DNA from: Legionellales bacterium | Lineage (GTDB): Bacteria > Pseudomonadota > Gammaproteobacteria > WLWR01 | Direction: 5' to 3' | Length of the DNA stretch: 13,876 nt | Assembly: GCA_012103495.1 (NCBI GenBank) | Contig: WLWR01000023.1 | Span: forward strand, 1 to 13,876 | Shown here: positions 1 to 7,651 of the stretch, piece by piece | Layout: every line of letters starts with the position of its first letter | Numbering within the stretch: the first letter of the stretch is position 1 | The notes under the pieces: generated by a model | Databases searched by the model: none | Told to the model about the DNA's origin: nothing | Seen by the model: only the letters and a program-made list of their open reading frames with translations | Position numbers and translations under genes: made by a program

Positions 1-449
1 TTCAGTTTGCCTTCGACAATTTGATTGATAATTTTTTCTGGTTTTCCAGAATCGGCCATCTGCTCTTTCATGATGTTTTTTTCGTGTTCCAAGAATTTTG
101 GGTCAACATCTTCTGGAGCAAGATAGAGTGGACGCATTGCGGCAATTTGCATGCATAACGAATGAGCAAATTTTTTCAGCTCTTCTGTGCGTGCAACAAA
201 ATCAGTTTCGCAATTGACTTCTAACATGACAATGGCCTGTCCATCATCACTGGGTAATATTTCTATTCTCCCTTCTGCTGCGGTGCGCCCAGCTTTCTTA
301 TCCGCTTTGGCTTGACCACTTTTACGCAACACATCCACAGCTTGCTCAATATCGCCTTGGGTTTCTATTAAGGCTCGTTTGCATTCCATCATACCCGCAC
401 CGGTGCGTTCACGTAATTCTTTTACTAACCCTGCAGAAATTGATGTCAT
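1..449 (-). CDS. tsf: Elongation factor Ts, N-terminal part (cut by window edge)
   Basis: EF-Ts is the cytoplasmic guanine nucleotide exchange factor that recycles EF-Tu-GDP. About 149 N-terminal residues are visible; the 3' end lies outside the window. Reading the minus strand from the ATG at 447-449 gives the UBA-like N-terminal domain (MTSISAGLVKELRERTGAGM, then MECKRAL) followed by the conserved NCETDFVAR segment, the EF-Tu-contacting TDFVA motif. The start is supported by an AGGAG Shine-Dalgarno 8 nt upstream, which lies inside the last codons of rpsB. Only 3 nt separate the rpsB stop from this start, so tsf is probably translationally coupled to rpsB; E. coli has a much longer spacer. 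No separate promoter is seen, so it should be expressed from the rpsB promoter near 1415-1443. Identification is firm. Confidence 0.97.
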   Translation of the reverse strand, partial: MTSISAGLVKELRERTGAGMMECKRALIETQGDIEQAVDVLRKSGQAKADKKAGRTAAEGRIEILPSDDGQAIVMLEVNCETDFVARTEELKKFAHSLCMQIAAMRPLYLAPEDVDPKFLEHEKNIMKEQMADSGKPEKIINQIVEGKL

Positions 450-452
450 TGG

Positions 453-1298
453 TTATTCTCCTGTACTTTGAGTGGTCGTAGAAGCAGGTACCTCTTCATC
501 TGTCGCAGGTGGCTCTGACTTGTCGGTGGCAGCTTTCGTTGCTTTCACTTCAACTTTGGTTGTCGGTTCCGCAGGTGTTTTGGCTTCCGTCTTATTTTCA
601 TGCGATTGACTGGTGGCCGCCGCTTTAGCTGCCAAAATCACATCAGCAACACCACTGGCGTATAATTGAATGGCACGCATAGAATCATCATTACCCGGCA
701 CTAAGTAATCGACATCGCTGGGATCACTGTTAGTATCCACCACCCCAATGATTGGAATGCTTAATCGTTTAGCTTCTTGAATGGCAATTTTTTCAAACCC
801 AACATCAATAATAAATAAAGCATCCGGCAAACTGCCCATGTCTTTAATTCCACCCAAGCCACGCTCAAGTTTTTCCCATTGCTTGGTGAGGTTGAGAGCT
901 TCTTTTTTGATCATGCGATCCAACATGCCTTCATCACGCATTTTTTCTAATTGTTTTAAGCGTTTGATTGATTGACGTACGGTTTTATAGTTGGTTAATG
1001 TGCCGCCCAGCCAGCGGTGATCAACATAAGGCATTCCACAGCGAGCTGCTTGTTCACGGATGATGGATTGGGCAGCCCGCTTGGTTCCGACAAACATAAT
1101 TTTGCCACGATTAGCCGCCAACTGACTGATATAATTTAATGCATCCTGATACAGAGGTAAGGTTTGTTCTAAATTGATAATGTGAATCCGATCGCGCGAA
1201 CCAAAAATGTAGGGCGCCATTTTGGGATTCCAGAATCGGGTTCGGTGTCCAAAATGCACACCGGCTTCTAACATATCACGCATGGTGACTTGAGTCAT
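453..1298 (-). CDS. rpsB: 30S ribosomal protein S2 with extended acidic C-terminal tail
   Basis: S2 is a late-assembling small-subunit protein. The 281-residue product carries the N-terminal VHFGHRTRFWNPKMAPYIFG signature (residues 14-33), the HRWLGGTLTN motif (94-103) and the second S2 signature around PDALFIIDVGFEKIAIQEAK (158-177). The folded domain ends near residue 228. A tail of about 53 residues follows, rich in Ala, Thr, Lys, Glu, Ser and Pro with no aromatic residue; E. coli S2 is 241 residues and lacks most of this. The start is set by AGGAG (1306-1310), 7 nt before the ATG. Upstream are a growth-type promoter and a structured leader that may mediate S2 autoregulation. The gene is followed immediately by tsf, the usual partner. 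Confidence 0.98.
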   Translation of the reverse strand: MTQVTMRDMLEAGVHFGHRTRFWNPKMAPYIFGSRDRIHIINLEQTLPLYQDALNYISQLAANRGKIMFVGTKRAAQSIIREQAARCGMPYVDHRWLGGTLTNYKTVRQSIKRLKQLEKMRDEGMLDRMIKKEALNLTKQWEKLERGLGGIKDMGSLPDALFIIDVGFEKIAIQEAKRLSIPIIGVVDTNSDPSDVDYLVPGNDDSMRAIQLYASGVADVILAAKAAATSQSHENKTEAKTPAEPTTKVEVKATKAATDKSEPPATDEEVPASTTTQSTGE

Positions 1299-1305
1299 CG
1301 TTGTT

Positions 1306-1408
1306 CTCCTAAGTTGGGTTACGCCTCCATATATCCCGTGAAAGACCCGTCAATACAATTGAACAGGACCCACTCCCACGTGTCGATATATGTGAGAATT
1401 TAAAAGTG
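1306..1408 (-). promoter_or_regulatory. Structured rpsB 5' leader, candidate S2 autoregulatory element
   Basis: The predicted 5' UTR of about 110 nt can fold into one long irregular stem. The outer helix is CATATATC (1385-1392) with GATATATG (1328-1335). The middle helix is GTGGGAG (1373-1379) with CTTTCAC (1338-1344), using two G-U pairs. The inner hairpin is CCTG(T)TCAAT (1358-1367) with ATTGACGGG (1346-1354) around a TGT loop. The unpaired TGGGT (1368-1372) is exactly complementary to ACCCA (1315-1319), which sits just upstream of the Shine-Dalgarno AGGAG (1306-1310); that would be a pseudoknot next to the ribosome binding site. S2-mediated feedback through the rpsB leader is known in gammaproteobacteria (the t44/S2 leader). 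The assignment of this fold to that family is inference; the complementarity is seen directly. Confidence 0.7.
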
Positions 1409-1414
1409 CGCGAC

Positions 1415-1443
1415 TTTATAGCATAAGCATTATCAAGAAGCAA
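1415..1443 (-). promoter_or_regulatory. rpsB-tsf promoter (extended -10)
   Basis: On the minus strand TTGCTT (1438-1443) is followed after exactly 17 bp by TATAAA (1415-1420). A TG lies one base before the -10, giving an extended -10 element. A GC-rich discriminator (GTCGCGC) follows, as is typical of stringently controlled ribosomal promoters. Transcription would begin near 1408. Confidence 0.75.
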
Positions 1444-1504
1444 ATACCCGAGGGTCGGCTTGTTACTGCACATCAATGATGAGAATCTTACGTTGAAGCA
1501 AGGG

Positions 1505-2299
1505 TTAAGTTGTCGAGCCTGCCGCCATGGCACACCAACGTTGGCTTGCATCGCCACAAGCTAAAAAATGTGGATTGATGAGCGATGCTTGTTGATTGTA
1601 TCGCAATGGTTGCTGGTTGAAATCTACCACCTGCCCTCCGGCAGCTTCCAAGATGCATTGACCGGCGGCAGTATCCCATTCGCATGTGGGACCGAATCGT
1701 AAATACACATCGGCAAGACCTTCGGCAATCAATCCAAATTTCAAGGAACTGCCGGCAATAATTAGTTGATGCTCACCGAGTTGAGTTAACATCGATTGCA
1801 ATGCGCAATTCGGATGAAAACGACTGCTGGCAATGCGTGGTTTTGCTGATACCGATTCACACACATGCACAGGTTGTGCCGATGTTTGTCCTTGTTGCAA
1901 ATAAGCGCCCTGTCCTTGGATGGCATAGTACAGTTTATCCACCGCTGGCGCATACATGACTGACAATATTGGCATATGCTGATCAATTAATGCGATGTTA
2001 ACCGTGAACTCGGCACGCCCTTGTAAAAAATCTTTGGTACCATCCAACGGATCCACCAACCAATAAGATGTCCATTGCTTACGCTGTGCCCAACCGATCA
2101 AGGGGCCTTCTTCCGATAAAATCGGCAGGGCCGGCGTTACTTGGCGTAACCCTTGTTCAATCACTTGATGCGCGGCTTGATCGGCCGCGGTCACCGGCGA
2201 ACGATCAGCTTTTAATGAAACAGTGATCGAACGTCGCCAAAATGACAAAATGCATTGCCCAGCTTGTTGAGCAATTTCAATGATTGGGGTAATGTGCAT
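1505..2299 (-). CDS. cysQ: 3'(2'),5'-bisphosphate nucleotidase (CysQ, inositol monophosphatase superfamily)
   Basis: CysQ is a Mg-dependent phosphatase that removes the 3' phosphate of PAP/PAPS, an inhibitory by-product of sulfate assimilation and carrier-protein transfer. The 264-residue product has the superfamily metal-binding motifs: LSEE (61-64), DPLDGTKDF (83-91) and EWDTAAG (207-213), plus the N-terminal ADRSPVTAAD segment typical of CysQ. I chose the ATG at 2297-2299 because the N-terminus then lines up with E. coli CysQ. An in-frame TTG at 2312-2314 would add five residues but has no Shine-Dalgarno; neither start has a strong one. The gene is divergent from map and lies upstream of rpsB in the same orientation. 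No convincing terminator is visible between it and the rpsB promoter. A broader inositol-phosphatase activity cannot be excluded from sequence. Confidence 0.92.
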   Translation of the reverse strand: MHITPIIEIAQQAGQCILSFWRRSITVSLKADRSPVTAADQAAHQVIEQGLRQVTPALPILSEEGPLIGWAQRKQWTSYWLVDPLDGTKDFLQGRAEFTVNIALIDQHMPILSVMYAPAVDKLYYAIQGQGAYLQQGQTSAQPVHVCESVSAKPRIASSRFHPNCALQSMLTQLGEHQLIIAGSSLKFGLIAEGLADVYLRFGPTCEWDTAAGQCILEAAGGQVVDFNQQPLRYNQQASLINPHFLACGDASQRWCAMAAGSTT

Positions 2300-2338
2300 C
2301 TTATTTATAACCAACTACCGGTGACTTGATAAAAGCAT

Positions 2339-2368
2339 TTACCATTATGCTGATATCTTCGTTATAAT
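2339..2368 (+). promoter_or_regulatory. map promoter
   Basis: A perfect TATAAT (2363-2368) lies 18 bp after TTACCA (2339-2344), a 4/6 match to the -35 consensus. The map ATG is 28 nt beyond the -10 and has its own ribosome binding site (AGGTG, about 8 nt upstream). Confidence 0.6.
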
Positions 2369-2373
2369 TGCAA
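2344..2373 (-). promoter_or_regulatory. Candidate cysQ promoter, overlapping the map promoter
   Basis: On the minus strand TTGCAA (2368-2373), an 18-bp spacer and CATAAT (2344-2349) form a plausible sigma-70 promoter, with a start near 2337 and a leader of about 38 nt to the cysQ ATG. The elements interleave with those of the divergent map promoter. Confidence 0.5.
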
Positions 2374-2395
2374 ATTTTTGCGTAGGTGATACCCC

Positions 2396-3163
2396 ATGAG
2401 TATTCAATTAAAAACTCCCGATGAAATTGCGAAAATGCGCGTGGCTGGTCGTTTAGCCGCCGACGTACTGGATATGATCACCGATCATGTCCAACCAGGG
2501 ATCACTACCGATGAACTGAATGACATTTGTCACGATTATATTGTCCACACGCAAAAAGCCATCCCTGCCCCGCTCAATTACAAAGGATTCCCCAAATCTA
2601 TTTGCACATCGGTGAATCATCAAGTATGTCACGGCATTCCAGGCAAACGTAAATTAAAAGATGGTGACATTCTCAATATCGATGTCACTGTAATTAAAGA
2701 TGAATACCATGGTGATACCAGTAAAATGTTTCTACTTGGCAAACCCTCCATCATTGGTCAACGCGTTAGCCAAATTGCTCATGACTGTTTATGGACCGGT
2801 ATTCGCATGGTCAAACCGGGAGTGCGTTTGGGGGATATTGGTTACGCCATTCAACAACACGCCCACCAACATGACTGTTCGATTGTCAGGGAATAGTGCG
2901 GGCATGGTATTGGCAGAGGCTTTCATGAGGACCCCCAAGTACTTCACTTTGGAACCCCAGGTACTGGAGAAATTTTGCAGCCAGGCATGACGTTTACCAT
3001 TGAGCCGATGGTGAATGCTGGTAAACAACATGTCAAATTATTGCCGGATCAATGGACCGTGGTCACCAAAGATCACAGTCTGTCAGCCCAATGGGAACAT
3101 ACCATGGTAGTGACCGAACTGGGAGTTGAAGTGCTGACTCTACGTACTGAAGAGCGCAAATAG
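2396..3163 (+). pseudogene. map: Methionine aminopeptidase type I interrupted by an in-frame amber codon
   Basis: Map removes the initiator Met from nascent proteins with a dinuclear metal centre and is normally essential. Read as one frame, 2396-3163 encodes 255 codons that match type I Map end to end, with one TAG at 2894-2896 (codon 167). Before it come NIDVT and HGDTSKMF, which supply the two Asp ligands, and CSIVRE. After it, in the same frame, come CGHGIGRGFHEDPQVL (His ligand), PGMTFTIEPMVNAG (Glu ligand) and SLSAQWEHTMVVT (last Glu ligand). The codon replaced is the conserved Tyr of REYCGHG, one base change from TAT or TAC. There is no frameshift. If the TAG terminates, the 166-residue product lacks three of five metal ligands and would be inactive. 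The gene has a good promoter and ribosome binding site. The perfect preservation after the stop means a very recent mutation, a sequencing error, or readthrough. The natural stop is also TAG. Confidence 0.93.
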
Positions 3164-3220
3164 ACGATATCACTTATTCAAATCACTAGAGCGTGTTGAC
3201 AATTCACCCTAAATTAACAG

Positions 3221-3248
3221 TTGACGATCAACGATAAATCACTATCAT
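3221..3248 (+). promoter_or_regulatory. Efflux operon promoter with overlapping dyad
   Basis: TTGACG (3221-3226), a 16-bp spacer and TATCAT (3243-3248) each match consensus at five of six positions; transcription would start near 3255. A small perfect inverted repeat, GTTGA-CGA-TCAAC (3220-3232), covers the -35 box and could be an operator half for a local repressor. No regulator gene is adjacent. Confidence 0.55.
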
Positions 3249-3289
3249 AGCACCCATTTGTCTAGCCTTTTTTCAACAGGGTGTTTGCT

Positions 3290-4429
3290 ATGAAAAAGCG
3301 CATGATTATTATGATAATCGCGCTGGGGGTGGTGTTCGGTGGGTTATTGGCCTGGAATGTCATTCGCGGTTTATTAATCAAAAGTTTTATCAGTAAATTC
3401 GAACCGCCACCGATTTCAATTTCCACTTCTATTGCACAAAATAAAATTTGGCAACCGTATTTATCCGCTATCGGCTCATTAACAGCTGCCAACGGTGTGG
3501 ACATCACCGCTGAAACAGCGGGTATAGTCGAAGATATTTTATTTGAATCCGGTCAACAAGTCATAAAAGGCCAATTGTTGGTACGACTCAATGATGATGT
3601 TGATCAAGCCAATTTAAAAGATGCTCAATCGGATTTTCAATTGGCACAATTGACTTTTAAACGTCAACAGGGTTTATATAAACGCGGAGCCACACCCAGC
3701 TCAGAATTGGATGCGGCACGTTCAAGATTGCAAAAAGCCAGCGCCGCGGTGGATAAAATCCAAGCTCTGGTTGATCAAAAGCAAATCAATGCACCATTTG
3801 CCGGACGCTTGGGTATTGGACAGATCGATTTGGGTGAATACGTCAATCCAGGCCAAAGTGTCATTGTCACCCTACAAGCCATGAATCCAATGTATGTAAA
3901 ATTCTTTTTACCGGAACAATTCATCCGGCAAATTTATGTCGGGCAACCGCTTGAAGTACGCGTGGATGGTTATCCCAACCGTATTTTCACCGGCGCCATC
4001 AGCGCCATTGATGCCAAAGCCGACGTCGCCACTCACAACATTCAGCTACAGGGCCGAATCCCCAATGAAGATGGCGCACTGTATCCAGGTTTGTTTGCTC
4101 ACCTTAAAGTATTGCTGCCACAAGAACAAAATGTCATTGTGGTTCCAGAAACTGCCATTGCTTACAGTTTGTACGGTGATTCTGTGTTTGTGGTGACGGT
4201 GGATGAACAAGCCTCCACCGAAGAAGAACCCGTCTTGCGTGTTCATCGGCAATTTGTGGTGGTAGGTGAACGTGAAAACGGTGAAGCAACCATTTTGCGT
4301 GGCTTGTCTGCCAATGAGCAAGTGGTCGATGCTGGCCAATTAAAATTAGACAATGGCGCACGCGTGGTGATCGATAACACCATTAAATTAGAACAGCAAA
4401 CCATCCGCGGTGAAGGTAGCGAAATCTAA
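3290..4429 (+). CDS. RND efflux periplasmic adaptor (membrane fusion protein)
   Basis: This 379-residue protein should bridge an inner-membrane RND transporter to an outer-membrane channel across the periplasm. It has an N-terminal membrane anchor (residues 5-22) and no lipobox. The first lipoyl half is around 66-101, a short helical hairpin 102-163 (ending VDQKQ), the second lipoyl half around 165-199 (INAPFAGRLGIGQID), then the beta-barrel and membrane-proximal domains (DGYPNRIFTGAISAIDAK; LYPGLFAHLKVLLPQ; VVPETAI). This order is that of AcrA/MexA-class adaptors. I chose the ATG at 3290 because AGGGTG lies 6 nt upstream; an in-frame GTG at 3281 is possible but falls within that Shine-Dalgarno. 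It is the first gene of a pump operon and its stop codon overlaps the start of a 37-codon ORF. The drug specificity cannot be read from sequence. Confidence 0.93.
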   Translation: MKKRMIIMIIALGVVFGGLLAWNVIRGLLIKSFISKFEPPPISISTSIAQNKIWQPYLSAIGSLTAANGVDITAETAGIVEDILFESGQQVIKGQLLVRLNDDVDQANLKDAQSDFQLAQLTFKRQQGLYKRGATPSSELDAARSRLQKASAAVDKIQALVDQKQINAPFAGRLGIGQIDLGEYVNPGQSVIVTLQAMNPMYVKFFLPEQFIRQIYVGQPLEVRVDGYPNRIFTGAISAIDAKADVATHNIQLQGRIPNEDGALYPGLFAHLKVLLPQEQNVIVVPETAIAYSLYGDSVFVVTVDEQASTEEEPVLRVHRQFVVVGERENGEATILRGLSANEQVVDAGQLKLDNGARVVIDNTIKLEQQTIRGEGSEI

Positions 4430-4542
4430 TGAAGTTGTACCTATCCACCAAAATTTTAAGTCTTGGAGAAAAGTCATATTTAAGTGCTGGTTGGATGCGC
4501 CAAAAATGGCTGTTCACCTCAACGGTGGTGAATAGGTCATGA
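4429..4542 (+). CDS. Possible 37-residue small protein or coupling ORF between pump genes
   Basis: The stop of the adaptor gene overlaps an ATG (TAATG, 4427-4431). This opens a frame of 37 codons (beginning MKLYLSTKILSLGEKSY) that runs across the whole gap and ends at a TGA overlapping the ATG of the transporter gene (ATGA, 4539-4542). The product has no clear membrane segment and I do not recognise it. A role may be purely to carry ribosomes into the transporter gene. An AAGG about 11 nt upstream is a weak ribosome binding site. A 37-codon open frame by chance is not rare, so the two exact overlaps are the main support. Confidence 0.4.
   Translation: MKLYLSTKILSLGEKSYLSAGWMRQKWLFTSTVVNRS
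4513..4532 (+). promoter_or_regulatory. Small hairpin just upstream of the transporter start
   Basis: TTCACC (4513-4518) and GGTGAA (4527-4532) can pair around an 8-nt loop, ending 6 nt before the ATG of the transporter gene and covering its only plausible GGTG-type ribosome binding sequence. Ribosomes translating the preceding 37-codon ORF would open it, which fits translational coupling. The pairing is seen; the function is inferred. Confidence 0.4.
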
Positions 4543-7500
4543 AATTTACCGATATTTTTATCAATCGACCGGTGTTGGCAACGGTCATCAGTTTGCTGAT
4601 TCTGTTGTTTGGTTTGCGCGCGATTTTAGAATTGCCCATTCGACAATTTCCCAAAATGGAAAATACGACCATCACCGTCACCACCGTCTATCCAGGCGCC
4701 AGCGCTGAATTGGTGCAAGGATTTATCACTCAGCCGATTCAAAGTACCATCGCCAGTGCGGATGGCATTGATTATTTGACGGCGGAAAGTCGTGAAGGTG
4801 TCAGCATCGTCAGCGCACATATTGTCTTGAATTACGATCCCAATCTAGCGTTTACTGAAATCATGGCCAAAGTGGCACAAGTACGCGGCCAGTTACCGCG
4901 TCAAACAGAAGACCCGATTATTTTTAAAGAAACTGATGATTCCAATGCCCTGTTGTATGCTAGTTTTAACAGTGAAGTACTCACACGTCAGCAAATCACC
5001 GATTACATTTCCCGAGTCGTGCAACCGAAGTTAGAAACCATTCCCGGGGTGGCTGAAGCCGCACCGCTGGGCTCGGGTAATTTCGCCATGCGGATTTGGT
5101 TAGACCCACGCAAAATGGCCGCACGTAATATCACCCCACCGATGGTATCGCAGGCGTTGATGCGTAATAATTTTCAAAGCGCCGCCGGTAAAACCAAAGG
5201 GATGTATGTCGCGATCGATATTACTGCAGCCACTGATTTACAAGATGCGGATGAATTTGCCAACATTGTCATCAAAAGTGAAAAAGGCTCTGTCGTGCGT
5301 CTGCGCGATGTGGCCATCATTGAATTGGGCGGGGAAGATTACAATTCCGAAGTCACGTTTAATGGTCGTTTAGGCGTCTTTATTGGGGTAAAAACCACAC
5401 CGTCGGCCAACCCATTGTCGGTGATTCAGCAAGTACGCGAACAATTTAGTGAGTTGGCTAACGATTTACCACCCAGCTTGCATGCAGAAATTGTATACGA
5501 TGTCACCGAATACATTGAAGAATCCATTGATGAAGTGATCAAAACTATTGTTGAAGCCACCCTTATTGTGTTGTTGGTGATCTTTTTATTCTTGGGATCA
5601 CTACGGGCAGTGAGCATTCCTCTGGTTACCATCCCTTTGTCACTAATAGGTGTGTGTTCCTTAATGTTAGCGTTGGGATATTCGATCAATTTATTAACTT
5701 TGTTGGCAATGGTGTTAGCGATTGGTTTGGTGGTGGATGACGCCATTGTCGTCGTGGAAAACATTCATCGACACATTGAAAAAGGCAAAACCCCTTTGCA
5801 AGCTTCTTTGATCGGCGCCCGGGAAATTGGCTTACCCATTATCGGCATGACGTTGACCTTGGCCGCTGTATACGCACCAATTGGTTTCATGGGTGGGTTA
5901 ACCGGTGCCCTATTTAAAGAATTTGCTTTTACTTTAGCCAGTGCCGTGATTATTTCTGGGATTGTCGCGCTGACCTTATCACCCATGATGTGTTCCAAAA
6001 TTCTAACCTCTGAATTGAGTGAAGGTCGATTTGCCCAATATTTAGATCAAAAGTTTGAAGTTTTAAAACAGTGGTATCAACGCAAATTACACAATGCATT
6101 GAATTATCGTCCAGTAACGGTTGTATTGCTGCTGACAGTCTTAGGAAGTTTATTTTTTCTGTACAGCAATACACAACAAGAAACGGCGCCCGAAGAAGAT
6201 AAAGGTTTTTTTCTAGTATTTTCGCAAGCACCACAATACGCTACGCTGGATTACTTAATGGCTTATACGCGAGAAATCGATGGTATTTTTGCCAGTTATT
6301 CTGAAGCAGAAAGTTACTTCAGTTTGAATGGCTATGGCGGTGCGAATCAAGCCATTTCAATTATGTCATTGAAACCCTGGAGTCAACGTAAACATACCGT
6401 ACAAGATTTGAAAGAACCGCTGCAAACACAATTAAATGCCGTTGCGGGATTGCAATCGTACGCCATCGTGCCACCAGCCTTGCCTGGTGGCGGTGGTGGC
6501 GCCGCCATTCAATTTGTCATTACCGGTACCGGAGACCATGAATTGATTTATCCAGTGGCAGAACAATTAAAACAAGAAGCAATGAACAGTGGTTTATTTT
6601 TATTTGTCAGCAACAGTTTGAAATTTGATCGCCCAGAAATTTCCATCGATATTCAACGGGATAAAGCATTGGAAATGGGAATCACCATGGAAGATATTGG
6701 CATGGCATTGGCCAGCAGCTTGTCAGGTGGCTATGTGAATTTGTTCAGCATTCAAGGACGCAGTTACAAAGTTATTCCACAATTAGCCCGCCCATTTCGA
6801 ATGAATGCCAAGCAATTGGCACAAATTTACATCACTGCACCCAATGGTACATCAATTCCCTTATCGACCGTGGCAACCATCACTCAGTCAGTTGCTCCCA
6901 GTGCTCGCAGTCAATTTCAACAATTGAATTCGGCGACACTGGAAGGTGTATTAATGCCCGGTACTTCGATTGGAGATGGGTTGCGCTTTATGGAACAAAA
7001 AGCACAGGAATTGTTGCCACAAGGCATGAGTTACGATTATGGCGGTCAATCGCGTCAATTTGTGCAAGAAGGCAACGCATTGATCGTGGCATTTTTTATG
7101 GCACTGTTGATAATTTTTCTAGTGTTGGCGGCGCAATATGAGAGTTTCCGTGATCCTTTGATTATTTTATTTACCGTACCTTTGTCGATTTGTGGCGCGT
7201 TAATTCCATTGAACCTGGGTTTAGCCACCATTAATATTTATACCCAAATTGGGTTGGTGACTTTGATTGGCTTAATCAGTAAACATGGGATTTTAATGGT
7301 AGATTACGCCAACCATTTACAAGCTGAACAAAATTTATCCATCCGTGAAGCCATTGAGCAAGCTGCTGCCATTCGGTTACGACCGATTTTAATGACGACT
7401 GCGGCAATGATCTTTGGCGTACTACCATTGCTGTTTGCCTCCGGTGCGGGTGCCAACAGCCGGTTCGATATCGGTCTGGTGATTGCTACCGGTCTATTTA

Positions 7501-7601
7501 TTGGAACCTTGTTTACTTTGTTTGTCGTACCAACGATGTATACCTTTTTCGCCGGCAATCATCGTCCTGCGGCACCCGCAGTGAAGGAAACTTGTGCATG
7601 A
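4539..7601 (+). CDS. RND (HAE1-type) inner-membrane efflux transporter
   Basis: The 1020-residue protein is a full-length proton-driven RND pump with the usual duplicated layout: TM1 near 13-30, a large periplasmic loop, TM2-6 about 335-485, TM7 near 525-545, a second periplasmic loop, and TM8-12 about 850-1005. The proton relay is intact: adjacent Asp400-Asp401 in TM4 (LVVDDAIVVVEN) and Lys915 in TM10 (ISKHGILMVDYA), equivalent to AcrB D407/D408 and K940. The N-terminal FINRPVLATVISLLI and PGASAELVQG motifs are typical of HAE1 drug exporters, not of heavy-metal (CzcA) pumps. Its partner adaptor lies just upstream. No outer-membrane factor gene follows, so the pump probably shares a TolC-type channel encoded elsewhere. 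The TGA stop overlaps a further short ORF (ATGA). Confidence 0.95.
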   Translation: MKFTDIFINRPVLATVISLLILLFGLRAILELPIRQFPKMENTTITVTTVYPGASAELVQGFITQPIQSTIASADGIDYLTAESREGVSIVSAHIVLNYDPNLAFTEIMAKVAQVRGQLPRQTEDPIIFKETDDSNALLYASFNSEVLTRQQITDYISRVVQPKLETIPGVAEAAPLGSGNFAMRIWLDPRKMAARNITPPMVSQALMRNNFQSAAGKTKGMYVAIDITAATDLQDADEFANIVIKSEKGSVVRLRDVAIIELGGEDYNSEVTFNGRLGVFIGVKTTPSANPLSVIQQVREQFSELANDLPPSLHAEIVYDVTEYIEESIDEVIKTIVEATLIVLLVIFLFLGSLRAVSIPLVTIPLSLIGVCSLMLALGYSINLLTLLAMVLAIGLVVDDAIVVVENIHRHIEKGKTPLQASLIGAREIGLPIIGMTLTLAAVYAPIGFMGGLTGALFKEFAFTLASAVIISGIVALTLSPMMCSKILTSELSEGRFAQYLDQKFEVLKQWYQRKLHNALNYRPVTVVLLLTVLGSLFFLYSNTQQETAPEEDKGFFLVFSQAPQYATLDYLMAYTREIDGIFASYSEAESYFSLNGYGGANQAISIMSLKPWSQRKHTVQDLKEPLQTQLNAVAGLQSYAIVPPALPGGGGGAAIQFVITGTGDHELIYPVAEQLKQEAMNSGLFLFVSNSLKFDRPEISIDIQRDKALEMGITMEDIGMALASSLSGGYVNLFSIQGRSYKVIPQLARPFRMNAKQLAQIYITAPNGTSIPLSTVATITQSVAPSARSQFQQLNSATLEGVLMPGTSIGDGLRFMEQKAQELLPQGMSYDYGGQSRQFVQEGNALIVAFFMALLIIFLVLAAQYESFRDPLIILFTVPLSICGALIPLNLGLATINIYTQIGLVTLIGLISKHGILMVDYANHLQAEQNLSIREAIEQAAAIRLRPILMTTAAMIFGVLPLLFASGAGANSRFDIGLVIATGLFIGTLFTLFVVPTMYTFFAGNHRPAAPAVKETCA

Positions 7602-7651
7602 ATCATCCTGCTCAACGTACACTCCATCAACTTATATCAACTTATTCTTAA
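7598..7651 (+). other. 17-codon ORF coupled to the end of the transporter gene
   Basis: An ATG overlapping the transporter's TGA (ATGA) is preceded by AAGGA about 9 nt upstream and opens a frame of only 17 codons (MNHPAQRTLHQLISTYS). It may be the remnant start of a lost third operon gene or simply a chance frame. It is followed at once by short repeats and a hairpin. Confidence 0.25.

Noticed and set aside
1445..1504. Terminator between cysQ and the rpsB promoter
   Set aside because: The only stem (CCGA/TCGG) is 4 bp with a 3-nt loop and has no proper T-run.
2700..2990. Second overlapping frame across the middle of map, suggesting a frameshift
   Set aside because: The conserved Map residues after 2896 continue in the original frame (CGHGIGRGFHEDPQVL and onward). 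The defect is a single TAG, not a shift; the +1 frame protein has no Map motifs.
2975..3163. Separate 62-residue gene beginning inside map
   Set aside because: It is the in-frame C-terminal end of Map after the amber codon and has no ribosome binding site of its own.
4046..4361. Minus-strand open frames inside the adaptor gene
   Set aside because: They lie opposite a gene with strong family motifs and have no motifs or start signals of their own.
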